A DNA stretch of 64,000 nucleotides, from contig NZ_JAMHFY010000003.1 of NCBI RefSeq assembly GCF_023897015.1, positions 1-64,000 of the forward strand, read 5' to 3'. How positions within the stretch are numbered: position 1 is the stretch's first letter; each line of letters starts with the position of its first letter. This document shows, piece after piece, positions 34,152 through 42,672 of the stretch. The notes beneath the pieces are model-generated. The model ran no database searches. It saw only the letters and a list, made by a program, of their open reading frames with translations, and was not told the origin of the DNA. The position numbers and the translations under genes were made by a program. This DNA is from Desulfosporosinus nitroreducens (GTDB lineage Bacteria > Bacillota > Desulfitobacteriia > Desulfitobacteriales > Desulfitobacteriaceae).

Positions 34152-35603
34152 GTGAACTGTAGAATGGAAAAGGACAGTATCGGAGAAGAGGAGATTCCGG
34201 AAAATAACTATTATGGAATTAACACAAAAAGAGCCCAAGAAAACTTCGCTTTAGGGTCCAAAAACGTCAATCTTAAGCTTATCTATGAAATGGCCTTGAT
34301 TAAAAAGGCGGCAGCCATGGTCAATAAAGAGTTAAAGCAATTGTCTGAGGATAAAGCAAATGCAATAATTCAAGCAAGTGAGGAAGTTATTAAAGGGAGA
34401 TTTGACCAGGAATTTATCGTAAGTGCTTTTCAAGGGGGAGCCGGGACATCCACAAATATGAATCTTAATGAGGTTATTGCCAACAGGGCAATTGAGATAT
34501 TAGGGGGAACAAAAGGCGACTACGATGTTGCACATCCTATAAATGATGTTAACATGTCACAATCAACCAATGATGTTTATCCGACAGCACTGAGAATCAC
34601 AGCTATTCACATGCTCAGAAAACTAAGCAATTCCCTGGCGAAGCTTCAAGAAGCTCTGCAGGGGAAGGAAAACGACTTTAGTGATGTGATTAAACTTGGC
34701 AGGACAGAGCTAATGGATGCGTTGCCCATGATGCTCGGCCAAGAATTTGGGGCATATGCTAAGGCAATAGAAAGAGACCGTTGGAGAGTTTACAAGGTAG
34801 AAGAACGATTGAGACAGATTAATCTGGGTGGCACTGCCATCGGTACGGGAGTCAATGCCTCTAATAAGTATATTTTTATGATTACGGATACCATTCAGGA
34901 GTTAACAGGATTAGGTCTAGCCAGGTCCGACTATCCCATGGATGTAACTCAAAATAATGATGTATTTGTAGAAGTTTCAGGGCTTTTAAAAGCTTGCAGC
35001 ACGAACCTTTTGAAAATATCTAACGATTTAAGATTATTATCTTCTGGCCCAAGGGGCGGGTTCGGTGAAATAGAACTCCCGCAGATGCAGGTTGGTTCGA
35101 CTCTTATGCCAGGAAAGGTCAATCCGGTCATACCTGAGATGATCGGTCAATTGGCTATGAGAGTTATGGCCAATGACTATGCTATTACGATGGCTGCCTC
35201 GTCAGGACAGCTCGAACTCAATGCCTTTATGCCCCTAATCGCGGAAAGTTTGCTGGAATCACTAGAGCTTCTAAATAATGGAATCATTATCTTTAGAGAA
35301 AAGTGTATTGAGGGAATCATCCCTAATAAAGATAAATGTCAAGCAACTCTTGAAAAGTCGGCAGTATTAGCTGCTGCTTTAGTTCATCATATTGGCTATG
35401 ATCAAGCTGCCCATATAGCCAGAAGAGCTCTACGAGAGGATAAGACAATCAGAGAGGTCTTGAAGGAAGACGATGTATTGTCGGATTGTAGGATTAATGA
35501 GATCTTAAATCCGTTTGAAGTAACCAAACCAGGAATACCAGGAAGTATTGGAATGCCCGAAGTATCGGAAATACTCAGGAGGGATTTACATGAGCTTAAA
35601 TGA
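34152..35603 (+). CDS. aspA: Aspartate ammonia-lyase
   Basis: 483 residues of the fumarase/aspartase superfamily, with GRTELMDALP, GGTAIGTGVNA and the signature GSTLMPGKVNPVIPEM. It converts aspartate to fumarate and ammonium. The frame opens at 34122, but GGAGG at 34141-34145 selects GTG at 34152. The gene is embedded between hydG and hydF (14-base overlap with hydF), an arrangement seen in several Firmicutes. It may supply ammonium or another small product for assembling the azadithiolate bridge; this role is inferred from context. Confidence 0.92.
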   Translation: MNCRMEKDSIGEEEIPENNYYGINTKRAQENFALGSKNVNLKLIYEMALIKKAAAMVNKELKQLSEDKANAIIQASEEVIKGRFDQEFIVSAFQGGAGTSTNMNLNEVIANRAIEILGGTKGDYDVAHPINDVNMSQSTNDVYPTALRITAIHMLRKLSNSLAKLQEALQGKENDFSDVIKLGRTELMDALPMMLGQEFGAYAKAIERDRWRVYKVEERLRQINLGGTAIGTGVNASNKYIFMITDTIQELTGLGLARSDYPMDVTQNNDVFVEVSGLLKACSTNLLKISNDLRLLSSGPRGGFGEIELPQMQVGSTLMPGKVNPVIPEMIGQLAMRVMANDYAITMAASSGQLELNAFMPLIAESLLESLELLNNGIIIFREKCIEGIIPNKDKCQATLEKSAVLAAALVHHIGYDQAAHIARRALREDKTIREVLKEDDVLSDCRINEILNPFEVTKPGIPGSIGMPEVSEILRRDLHELK

Positions 35604-36843
35604 AACGCCCAGAGGGGTTAGAGTACATTTAGCGTTATTTGGGAAGAGAAATGCAGGAAAATCCAGCGTGATTAATGCCATTACAGGGCAGGAAACAGCC
35701 ATAGTGTCGAAAGTAAAAGGTACAACGACTGACCCAGTGTTTAAATCGATGGAGATATTGCCCATAGGACCGTGTGTGATCATAGATACAGCTGGAATAG
35801 ACGATATCGGAGAATTAGGAGAGCTCAGGCTAAAGAAGACTCTAGAAGTACTCGATATTACTGATGTGGCACTGCTTATTGTAGATATCCAGGCGGGAAT
35901 CAGTGATAATGATCGGTTTATTATAGATACTTTTAAGAAAAAGAAGAAACCGCTGATCGTGGCTTTAAATAAATCGGATACGATTGAAAACGAAAATAAA
36001 AATGAAGCTCAAGAAAGAATCGCGAGTCTTCTTCAAGATGAACTAAGCACTCCGGTCGTTGCCGTCTCAGCTCTTAAGAAACTTGGAATAAAAGAATTAA
36101 AAAATGCTATAATCTCAGTTATTCCTGAGGATGAGGATAAGTTTAAAATTGTGGGGGATTTAATTAACCCAGGTGATTTTGTGGTGCTTGTTACTCCCAT
36201 TGATAAAGCAGCTCCTAAGGGAAGGCTAATTCTTCCTCAGCAACAGACGATTAGAGACATACTGGAAAGTGATGCTATGGCGATTGTAACTAAGGAATAT
36301 GAATTAAGAGAAACCTTAAATCATTTGGCAAAAAAACCAAAGCTGGTGATCACTGATTCCCAAGCCTTTTTAAAGGTTGCTGCCGATACCCCTAAGGATA
36401 TTTTAATGACATCCTTTTCAATCCTCTTTGCCAGACAAAAGGGAGATTTAACAGAATTTATCAAAGGTGTCAAGGCTATTGAAACGCTTAAGGATGGAGA
36501 CAAGGTTTTAATAGCAGAAGGGTGTACACATCATAGGCAATCAGACGATATCGGCAGTGTGAAGATACCCCGATGGATACGTCAGAGAACAGGTAGGCAG
36601 ATAGAGTTTGAATACTCTTCAGGAGCTACTTTTACGGAAGATGTCAAGAAATATGCCCTTATCGTCCATTGCGGAGCTTGTATGATGAATAGAACTGGAA
36701 TGCTCAGCAGAGTTGAACAGGCAAAAAGTCTCAATGTGCCCATAGTGAACTTCGGCATTCTCATCGCCTATGTTCAGGGACTACTTACAAGAGCGCTTGA
36801 ACCTTTCCCACTAGCAAAGATGACCTTAGAAGGAGAACTATGA
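35590..36843 (+). CDS. hydF: HydF scaffold GTPase
   Basis: 417 residues. The N-terminal Era-type GTPase domain has G1 GKRNAGKSS, G3 DTAG and G4 NKSD. The C-terminal domain holds the [4Fe-4S] ligands: CTHHRQ (CXH) and, about 46 residues on, CGACMMN (CX2C). HydF carries the [2Fe] subcluster precursor to apo-HydA. The ATG at 35590 with AGGAGGG overlaps aspA; the longer frame from 35548 is rejected. Confidence 0.95.
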   Translation: MSLNETPRGVRVHLALFGKRNAGKSSVINAITGQETAIVSKVKGTTTDPVFKSMEILPIGPCVIIDTAGIDDIGELGELRLKKTLEVLDITDVALLIVDIQAGISDNDRFIIDTFKKKKKPLIVALNKSDTIENENKNEAQERIASLLQDELSTPVVAVSALKKLGIKELKNAIISVIPEDEDKFKIVGDLINPGDFVVLVTPIDKAAPKGRLILPQQQTIRDILESDAMAIVTKEYELRETLNHLAKKPKLVITDSQAFLKVAADTPKDILMTSFSILFARQKGDLTEFIKGVKAIETLKDGDKVLIAEGCTHHRQSDDIGSVKIPRWIRQRTGRQIEFEYSSGATFTEDVKKYALIVHCGACMMNRTGMLSRVEQAKSLNVPIVNFGILIAYVQGLLTRALEPFPLAKMTLEGEL

Positions 36844-36879
36844 TATACAACAATGATCAACTGGGTGAGGGGCGATTTT

Positions 36880-37941
36880 GTGAGTAATATGCATTATTTA
36901 TTAGAGAGAGTCTATCAAACGAACGACCTCTCGAAAGAGGAAATCACGTACCTCTTAGAAAACCTAACTCAGGTGGATAAAGAGGTCCTCTATAATTATG
37001 CCCTTAAGACGAAACAGAAATATTATGGAAATAAAGTTTACTTAAGAGGACTAATCGAGTTTTCGAATATCTGTAAGCAGGATTGCTTTTACTGTGGAAT
37101 TCGGGCTTCCAATGTGAAGGTGAAACGCTATCGGTTAACCCCGGAAGAAATCCTAGCTTGCTGCGATCAGGCGTATGAATTAGGCTATCAGACATTTGTC
37201 TTGCAAAGTGGTGAAGACCTCTGGTATACGGATGAGATTCTCGTTAATTTGATTCAGAAAATCAAAAAACGTTATCCTGAGGTAGCCATTACGTTATCGA
37301 TCGGTGAACGAAGAGTTGAAACCTATCAAAACCTCTTTACCTGCGGTGCCGATCGCTTTTTAATGCGCCATGAAACTGCTTCGAAAGAACTGTATGAAAC
37401 ATTACATCCGACGATGCGCTTTGAGGAACGTCGGGCCTGTTTGAACGCATTGAAGGGGATTGGCTACCAAGTGGGAGCCGGGTTTATGGTGGGGCTTCCT
37501 GGACAAACGTTTGCTGATTTGGCAGAGGACTTGCGATATTTAATGGAACTCCGTCCAGACATGATCGGAATCGGACCGTTTATTCCTCACAGTGAGACGC
37601 CTTTAGCTAAAGAGAAGGGAGGAACAATAAAAGATACATTAGTGATGGTGGCCATGGCGCGGCTACTTGTTCCGGAAAGTCTTATTCCGGCCACGACGGC
37701 ACTTGGGACTCTGCATCCACAAGGCAGGGAGCTTGCCTTGAAAGCGGGCGCTAATGTGGTTATGCCGATTATTACGCCAACCTCAGTTAGAAAACAATAC
37801 GCTCTTTACGAAAATAAGATTTGTGGGGATGATCATCCGGAAGATTGCCGATATTGCATAGAGCGCAGAATTCAGTCTGCGGGCTTTGAAGTGGATCTGG
37901 GTAGAGGGGATAGTCGGCAGTTTGTAGCTTGCAATAGTTAG
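36880..37941 (+). CDS. hydE: HydE radical SAM maturase
   Basis: 353 residues. Radical-SAM motif CKQDCFYCG (CX3CX2C, about residues 55-63) in a BATS-domain barrel with YRLTPEEIL, LQSGED, MRHETAS and GAGFMVGLPGQT. HydE builds part of the diiron H-cluster precursor, acting after HydG. GTG at 36880 follows GAGGGG at good spacing; an in-frame ATG at 36853 has none. It is last in the maturation operon, before a strong terminator. Confidence 0.94.
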   Translation: MSNMHYLLERVYQTNDLSKEEITYLLENLTQVDKEVLYNYALKTKQKYYGNKVYLRGLIEFSNICKQDCFYCGIRASNVKVKRYRLTPEEILACCDQAYELGYQTFVLQSGEDLWYTDEILVNLIQKIKKRYPEVAITLSIGERRVETYQNLFTCGADRFLMRHETASKELYETLHPTMRFEERRACLNALKGIGYQVGAGFMVGLPGQTFADLAEDLRYLMELRPDMIGIGPFIPHSETPLAKEKGGTIKDTLVMVAMARLLVPESLIPATTALGTLHPQGRELALKAGANVVMPIITPTSVRKQYALYENKICGDDHPEDCRYCIERRIQSAGFEVDLGRGDSRQFVACNS

Positions 37942-37959
37942 TTTTGTAGAAATCAACAA

Positions 37960-38007
37960 AAAAAGATCGTTAGATTTGTAATTTATTACAAATCTAACGA
38001 TCTTTTT
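37960..38007. terminator. Strong bidirectional terminator
   Basis: Perfect 22-bp stem (37960-37981 with 37986-38007) flanked by A5 and T5, closing the maturation operon. The convergent minus-strand FeS gene ends 95 bases further on. Confidence 0.9.
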
Positions 38008-38101
38008 GTTTTATACCATCATGTAAGCAGTCTTTTTAAACGGCAACATCATAAGCGAAATGTTAATGGTCAGGAAGATATCCTATGTCCTTCAGAAAAA
38101 A

Positions 38102-38671
38102 CTATATCGTGAATGAAAAACCCGATACCTTAGTGGCGCTAGGCGGTTTATAGAAAACAGAGGGGCGTGTCAAGCGAAGGCTCGGAGCCGGGGCAGTAAG
38201 CCTTAACAGCTTGTTATCTGGAATGTCCTTTAGTTCTTTGAGCCTAAGCGCACCAGTTAGGCAGGCTTGAACACAAAAAGGAGGCATTCCACGATCTAAA
38301 CGTTCATAGCAGAGCTGGCATTTACACGCCTTGTTCGTCTGCGGATTAATTTGGGGGGCTCCAAATGGGCATGAGGCTACACAGGACTTACAGCCTGTAC
38401 ACTTTTCGGAAAGATGTAAAACTATACCATCGCGGCGTTTCGCATAGGCCCCAGACGGACAGACCCGTAAACATTCAGGATTGCCACAATGATTGCAGGC
38501 CGTGGATAAATAAAACATCTCAATATGATCCTTTGAAAATTTCTCTACCTTACGAATCTGACGCCTTACAAGTGAGGGTGCCAATTGATTTCGATTTTGG
38601 CAAGCTTTGGCACAGGCTCCGCAACCAAGGCAGCGATTAACGTCAAGGACGAAACCTAATTGTTTGACCAT
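38102..38671 (-). CDS. Four-cluster ferredoxin-like subunit (DmsB type), system 1
   Basis: 189 residues with four [4Fe-4S] motifs of the DmsB/PsrB type: CLGCGACAKACQ, CNHCGNPECLRVCP, CTGCKSCVASCP, CKCQLCYERLDRG with PPFCVQACLTGAL. It passes electrons between the molybdenum subunit and a donor or acceptor. It follows the molybdoenzyme gene by 16 bases. No membrane anchor gene accompanies this pair. It is close in sequence to the second FeS subunit (42094-42660), suggesting duplication. Confidence 0.92.
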   Translation of the reverse strand: MVKQLGFVLDVNRCLGCGACAKACQNRNQLAPSLVRRQIRKVEKFSKDHIEMFYLSTACNHCGNPECLRVCPSGAYAKRRDGIVLHLSEKCTGCKSCVASCPFGAPQINPQTNKACKCQLCYERLDRGMPPFCVQACLTGALRLKELKDIPDNKLLRLTAPAPSLRLTRPSVFYKPPSATKVSGFSFTI

Positions 38672-38687
38672 ATACCCTCCATTTTAA

Positions 38688-40766
38688 CTATAGTTTTCGC
38701 AGATTCACAAAGGTTTCATTTAACGCAAACCCTGGGGCACCAAGAATGAGTTGCCCCATATCAGTTAAAGGTGTTCCTATTAAGCAATTAAGTGGTGAAC
38801 TGCCTTCGACTTGTTCCTGAAAAATAATGACGGTATCAGGAGAAATGCCTAATAAAGGTTGTATGACCACTTCTAATAGGCCGGATTTATTCCAAATTTG
38901 AGCCCGGTCCCCGACTGCTAAGTTATGACGCTGGGCAAGTTCTGGTGCAAGATGCAAGACATAATCAGGATTATCTGCCCCTGAGGCATAAACCTGAGAA
39001 TTTATAGTAGAGTAGTGATGCGGAGTCAGAAGGCGTAATGGTGCATCAATCGAAGGATTAAGAGGGGGAACAAAGATTGGAAGGGGAGAAAGACGGGCGT
39101 TAGATGCTTGGGACGAGAAGAATTCATAGCGTCCGGAAGGAGTTGCAAAGATCCGATTTTCCCAAGCGGTACTAGGAAAGTTGGCGCGCACCGGAGCATT
39201 AAGAATTTCTTCCGGTTTTTTTAAACCCAGAATATCTAACATTTGGGGGCCGAGTTCACGTAAAAGGGTTTCTACTTCATCACCGGATGTAGGAAATATG
39301 CAACTTCCGGGTTCAAGTTCATTTAATTTGGCTGAAACATCCCAGGCGATCTGTATGTCTGAGCGAGACTCACCGATCGGAAGAATCGCAGGTTCGTTGA
39401 CCCCCACCCAATAATGCCAATAACCGGCGTTTAAATCCCAATGTTCATAATGCGTCGTGATTGGAAGAAAAAGATCGGCCGCTTCAGAGGATTTGGAATG
39501 AAAGAGGTCGTTCACGACTATCAAATCCAGTTGATTGATCAGTTTCTTCCATTGTTGCAGATTACCATCCTGAGATAGTGGGTTTCTTCCAGAAATCCAG
39601 AGCATTTTGACGGGGGGATCGGTACAGTTGAGAGCTTCCTCCGAAAAACGATTTATATTTAGGAGTCGATCCGTCTGTTTTTGATTCTGAGTTAGGCTTG
39701 AGGGATGATCTGTGTTGGAGGAAATATTGAATGGATGGGCTGGATTTTGTATTGCTCCGGAAAAACGCCAGGTTTGGAATTGAGCGTATTGAACACCACC
39801 GCCTTGTTCACCAAGGTGTCCGGCAAGTGAACCTAAGGCATCAATAGCGCGCAGGGTTTGTCCTCCGTTGGTATATCGCTGTAAGCCAAAGCCTGCCCAG
39901 ATGCAGGCAGGGTGAGTCTTACCATATTCGAGTGCAAGCTCTCGAATAGTTGATATAGAAACTCCTGTGATTTCTGAACAGTTATCAAGGGAGATCTCAT
40001 TTTCAAGATAGTACAAAAATTCTTCGTGTCCCAACGTATAGCAGCTAAGATTGGGATCGATAAGGTTTTCTTCAAGAAGAACCTTGGCAAACCCTAAAGC
40101 TAGAAGTCCATCGGTTCCCGGGCGAACCTGTACATACTGATGGGCTCGGGCGGCTGTGGCACTAAAATGGGTATCGAAACAAACTACCTTTGCTCCGCGA
40201 TCGATGGCGTCAAAAATAATCGGCATCTGGTGCACAGCTGTCCAAGCGGGGTTTACTCCCCAGAGCCATATTAGGTTAGCTTTAGCCATATCCAAAGGAT
40301 CCGAACAGAAGAAGGTCCCAAAGTCATAGGTTTGCGCCTCCACCCCCGCCGACCAACACGGAGACCCTATCGCTCTCGTGGTTGCTCCGATGCCCGTGAA
40401 GAGACCTTCCATGGCATTGTGTAAAACGCCAAAGTTCCCAGAGTACTTATTCAGAGCGAGGGGTAATGAGCTTTCATAGGTCTTTTTAAGAGCAAGAATT
40501 TTCTCGGATATTAGGGTTAATGCCTCATCCCAAGAAATTCGCTCCCAAAAACCGCTATAACGACCTCGCTGGCGCATGGGGTAACGGATGCGCTGAGGAC
40601 TGTAAACTTTTTTGACATCATCAAGGGCTTTCGGACAGAGTTTGCCCAAGGTGTAGTCGTGATCGGGGTTGCCTTCAACAGAAATAAGGACTCCCTTGTG
40701 GGTCGTGCTAATAATGCTGCACGTATCATAGCAGTTTCGAGGGCAGATATTATGATGAAATTCCAT
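38688..40766 (-). CDS. DMSO-reductase-family molybdoenzyme without Tat signal, system 1
   Basis: 692 residues. The N-terminus starts directly with the [4Fe-4S] motif (CPRNCYDTCSI, LCPKALDD), so there is no Tat leader and the enzyme should be cytoplasmic. Core motifs: SGNFGVLHNAMEGL, IGSPCWSAGVEAQTYDFG, WLWGVNPAWTAVH, ISGRNPLSQDG; a C-terminal dinucleotide-binding domain follows. By comparison with PhsA/PsrA the Cys in SPCWSAG may be the molybdenum ligand. It is paralogous to the Tat-exported enzyme at 42673-44874. The substrate is unknown. Confidence 0.88.
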   Translation of the reverse strand: MEFHHNICPRNCYDTCSIISTTHKGVLISVEGNPDHDYTLGKLCPKALDDVKKVYSPQRIRYPMRQRGRYSGFWERISWDEALTLISEKILALKKTYESSLPLALNKYSGNFGVLHNAMEGLFTGIGATTRAIGSPCWSAGVEAQTYDFGTFFCSDPLDMAKANLIWLWGVNPAWTAVHQMPIIFDAIDRGAKVVCFDTHFSATAARAHQYVQVRPGTDGLLALGFAKVLLEENLIDPNLSCYTLGHEEFLYYLENEISLDNCSEITGVSISTIRELALEYGKTHPACIWAGFGLQRYTNGGQTLRAIDALGSLAGHLGEQGGGVQYAQFQTWRFSGAIQNPAHPFNISSNTDHPSSLTQNQKQTDRLLNINRFSEEALNCTDPPVKMLWISGRNPLSQDGNLQQWKKLINQLDLIVVNDLFHSKSSEAADLFLPITTHYEHWDLNAGYWHYWVGVNEPAILPIGESRSDIQIAWDVSAKLNELEPGSCIFPTSGDEVETLLRELGPQMLDILGLKKPEEILNAPVRANFPSTAWENRIFATPSGRYEFFSSQASNARLSPLPIFVPPLNPSIDAPLRLLTPHHYSTINSQVYASGADNPDYVLHLAPELAQRHNLAVGDRAQIWNKSGLLEVVIQPLLGISPDTVIIFQEQVEGSSPLNCLIGTPLTDMGQLILGAPGFALNETFVNLRKL

Positions 40767-40871
40767 TGGTTACCCCCCTTATCTGTGCATGGCTTTGGAG
40801 AATTATTCGTTAAAGTTTACCGAAAAACCTTTAAGTATGTGTGAAGGAGTATAAATTTGCGCATCATGTAA

Positions 40872-41120
40872 AGAAAACTTGGCTAGCGCCCGAAGACACT
40901 GTCTTCGCACGTGTTAGCATAGCGGAGAAGACTTCAGTCGCCGGCGATCGCCTTAGTTGCACTTATGCTTAGCGCCAAGCCTTCAGGCGATGGCCATGAC
41001 TCGAACAGGACGTTCGAGATTAGAGCGCAGGCCATGGACGGCCAAGTGTCCCTGTAGCCAAGGATGGAGAGAAGGGACCTTCAGAAAGTATGCAACGAAA
41101 AGTCTTTCTGATTAGTAGAA
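40872..41120 (-). repeat. Dispersed intergenic repeat, copy C (long, inverted)
   Basis: About 250 bases, homologous on the minus strand to copies A and B. Reverse-complement blocks include CATACTTTCTGAAGGTCCC, CACTTGGCCGTCCATGGCC, CTCGAACGTCCTGTTCGAG and GCATAAGTGCAACTAAGGCG. Module order differs from copy A, and an extra GAAGACAGTGTCTTC palindrome (near 40893-40907) is present. It abuts the T-tract of the adjacent minus-strand terminator. It fills most of the gene-free stretch 40767-41184. Confidence 0.75.
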
Positions 41121-41165
41121 AAAGCCCTAACGTTTGCGATTCGTCTTGCAAACGTTTAGGGCTTT
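41121..41165 (-). terminator. Terminator of the Dms-like operon (system 2)
   Basis: 17-bp stem AAAGCCCTAA-CGTTTGC with GCAAACGTTTAGGGCTTT (one bulge), directly 3' of the anchor gene on the minus strand and followed there by a T-run. Confidence 0.85.
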
Positions 41166-41184
41166 CAATACGAAGAAGCTCTCT

Positions 41185-42090
41185 TTAGAACAAGGCAGTG
41201 ATCTGAATGCCTGTTGCACTAAGGTAGAAAAGTGCTCGACCTAAGACTTCCCCTAAACCTGCTAATAGAGTAAGGGTTAAAATAAGATTGGTTTTGGCGA
41301 CTTGGGAATTTTTAAGTAGGTTAACTAGAAGAAGGAGTGGAGCAAACCAACCCAAAAGTGCACGGGCCCAAAATAGAGGGCTACTCAAAAGAAAGTTTAA
41401 GGAGGCGGCTCCTTCCATGCTCGCGCTCAGCATAGAAGCATAAATAACATAGAAGAGCAGGCTGGCGATTGTACACCCGAGTGACCATTGAAGCAGGAGC
41501 TTCTTTTGGGCGGGGTGGAGCAATTTCCTTCCTAATACTAAAGTTACTAGTGCGCCTAGCAATCCTGTGGTGAGTAAAAAGAAGAGAACGGGACCAACGT
41601 TATTCCAAGCAGGAACTCGGGGGAGAACATAAATCATGGCGCTACTGGCAATACCTAATAGACCCAGCACAGAAGTGATACCCAATCCGAGGGAACGGTT
41701 ACCTGATTGTTGTCCCCCAGCCGCAATTTCAGCAGTCGTGATGGTTGCAGCACCTGCTCCAATGGCGCGGCTGCTTGTTTGTCGTCTCGACATCCCAAAA
41801 AGGTTAATCCACGCTAAAAATGTGAGGAGGAACAAGAGGATTTCACGGCTTAACCAAGAGGAACCAAGGTGGGCTAAGGCGCGGTAGGCTGCTTCCGGAT
41901 GCCCCAGGTGAAAAAGTGAAGCCAAAAGAGCGAGTATCAAGAGGCCCCCAGAAACATAGACGCCCTTTTTGAACAATTGGGTATCCAGATGATCACGATC
42001 ACGGTCGAGCCACCAGAGCATAACGATTATCCCGATCGCGATTTGTCCAAGAACGGTAAATAGAATTAAGGGCCATTCCCAGTCTCCCAT
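41185..42090 (-). CDS. DmsC-like membrane anchor subunit
   Basis: 301 residues with eight hydrophobic helices, of the DMSO reductase anchor (DmsC) family. A motif FHLGHPEAAYRALAHLGSSW after the second helix is typical of the quinol-interacting region. It anchors the catalytic and FeS subunits to the membrane and exchanges electrons with the quinone pool. It starts 3 bases after the FeS gene (GGAGGGATTAGCAT before ATG), so the two are translationally coupled. It is the final gene of a chaperone-catalytic-FeS-anchor operon. Confidence 0.9.
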   Translation of the reverse strand: MGDWEWPLILFTVLGQIAIGIIVMLWWLDRDRDHLDTQLFKKGVYVSGGLLILALLASLFHLGHPEAAYRALAHLGSSWLSREILLFLLTFLAWINLFGMSRRQTSSRAIGAGAATITTAEIAAGGQQSGNRSLGLGITSVLGLLGIASSAMIYVLPRVPAWNNVGPVLFFLLTTGLLGALVTLVLGRKLLHPAQKKLLLQWSLGCTIASLLFYVIYASMLSASMEGAASLNFLLSSPLFWARALLGWFAPLLLLVNLLKNSQVAKTNLILTLTLLAGLGEVLGRALFYLSATGIQITALF

Positions 42091-42093
42091 ATG

Positions 42094-42660
42094 CTAATCC
42101 CTCCTAATTTGTTTGCCTTGTTTCGGTCCGATGAAACGAATCGACGGCGTTGTAAGTTTCGGGCTGGGCAGCCCAGGTAAGGTCTTGAGTACCCCGGTTT
42201 TCTGGTCGAGGGTATCATTGATTTCCACTAGTTCCAGGGCGCCCGGAATGCAGGCGGCGACACAAGCCGGTTGTTCTCCGTTATCAATTCGCTGGTAACA
42301 TAAATTGCATTTCTCGACCTTCTTTTTGGCAGGATTAATTTGGGGACGATCATAGGGACAGGCCATGGTACATAAGCGACAGCCAATACAGCGATTAGGA
42401 TCATGGACAACAATACCATCGTCGCGTTTAGTGTAGGCCTCTACCGGGCAGACCCTGAGACATTCTGGATTAGCACAGTGGTTACAGGCCATCGAGAAAA
42501 ACATTCGGGTTGGAAGAGAAAAATCTTCTTCATGGAGTTGGAAAACCTTGCGCCACTGGGGGGTTGCGTCAATTTGATATTCGTTTTTGCAGGCCATTTC
42601 ACACCCCCGACAGCCCACACATTTCTCTGAGTTGTGTAAAAAGCCAAGCTGTTTACTCAA
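42094..42660 (-). CDS. Four-cluster ferredoxin-like subunit (DmsB type), system 2
   Basis: 188 residues with CVGCRGCEMACKNE, CNHCANPECLRVCP, CIGCRLCTMACPYD and CNLCYQRIDNGEQPACVAAC. The order and spacing fit DmsB-like electron-transfer subunits, which hitch-hike across the membrane with the Tat-dependent catalytic subunit. TTG start with AAGGAGG eight bases upstream, 12 bases after the catalytic gene. Confidence 0.93.
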   Translation of the reverse strand: MSKQLGFLHNSEKCVGCRGCEMACKNEYQIDATPQWRKVFQLHEEDFSLPTRMFFSMACNHCANPECLRVCPVEAYTKRDDGIVVHDPNRCIGCRLCTMACPYDRPQINPAKKKVEKCNLCYQRIDNGEQPACVAACIPGALELVEINDTLDQKTGVLKTLPGLPSPKLTTPSIRFIGPKQGKQIRRD

Positions 42661-42672
42661 AGGGATTCCTCC

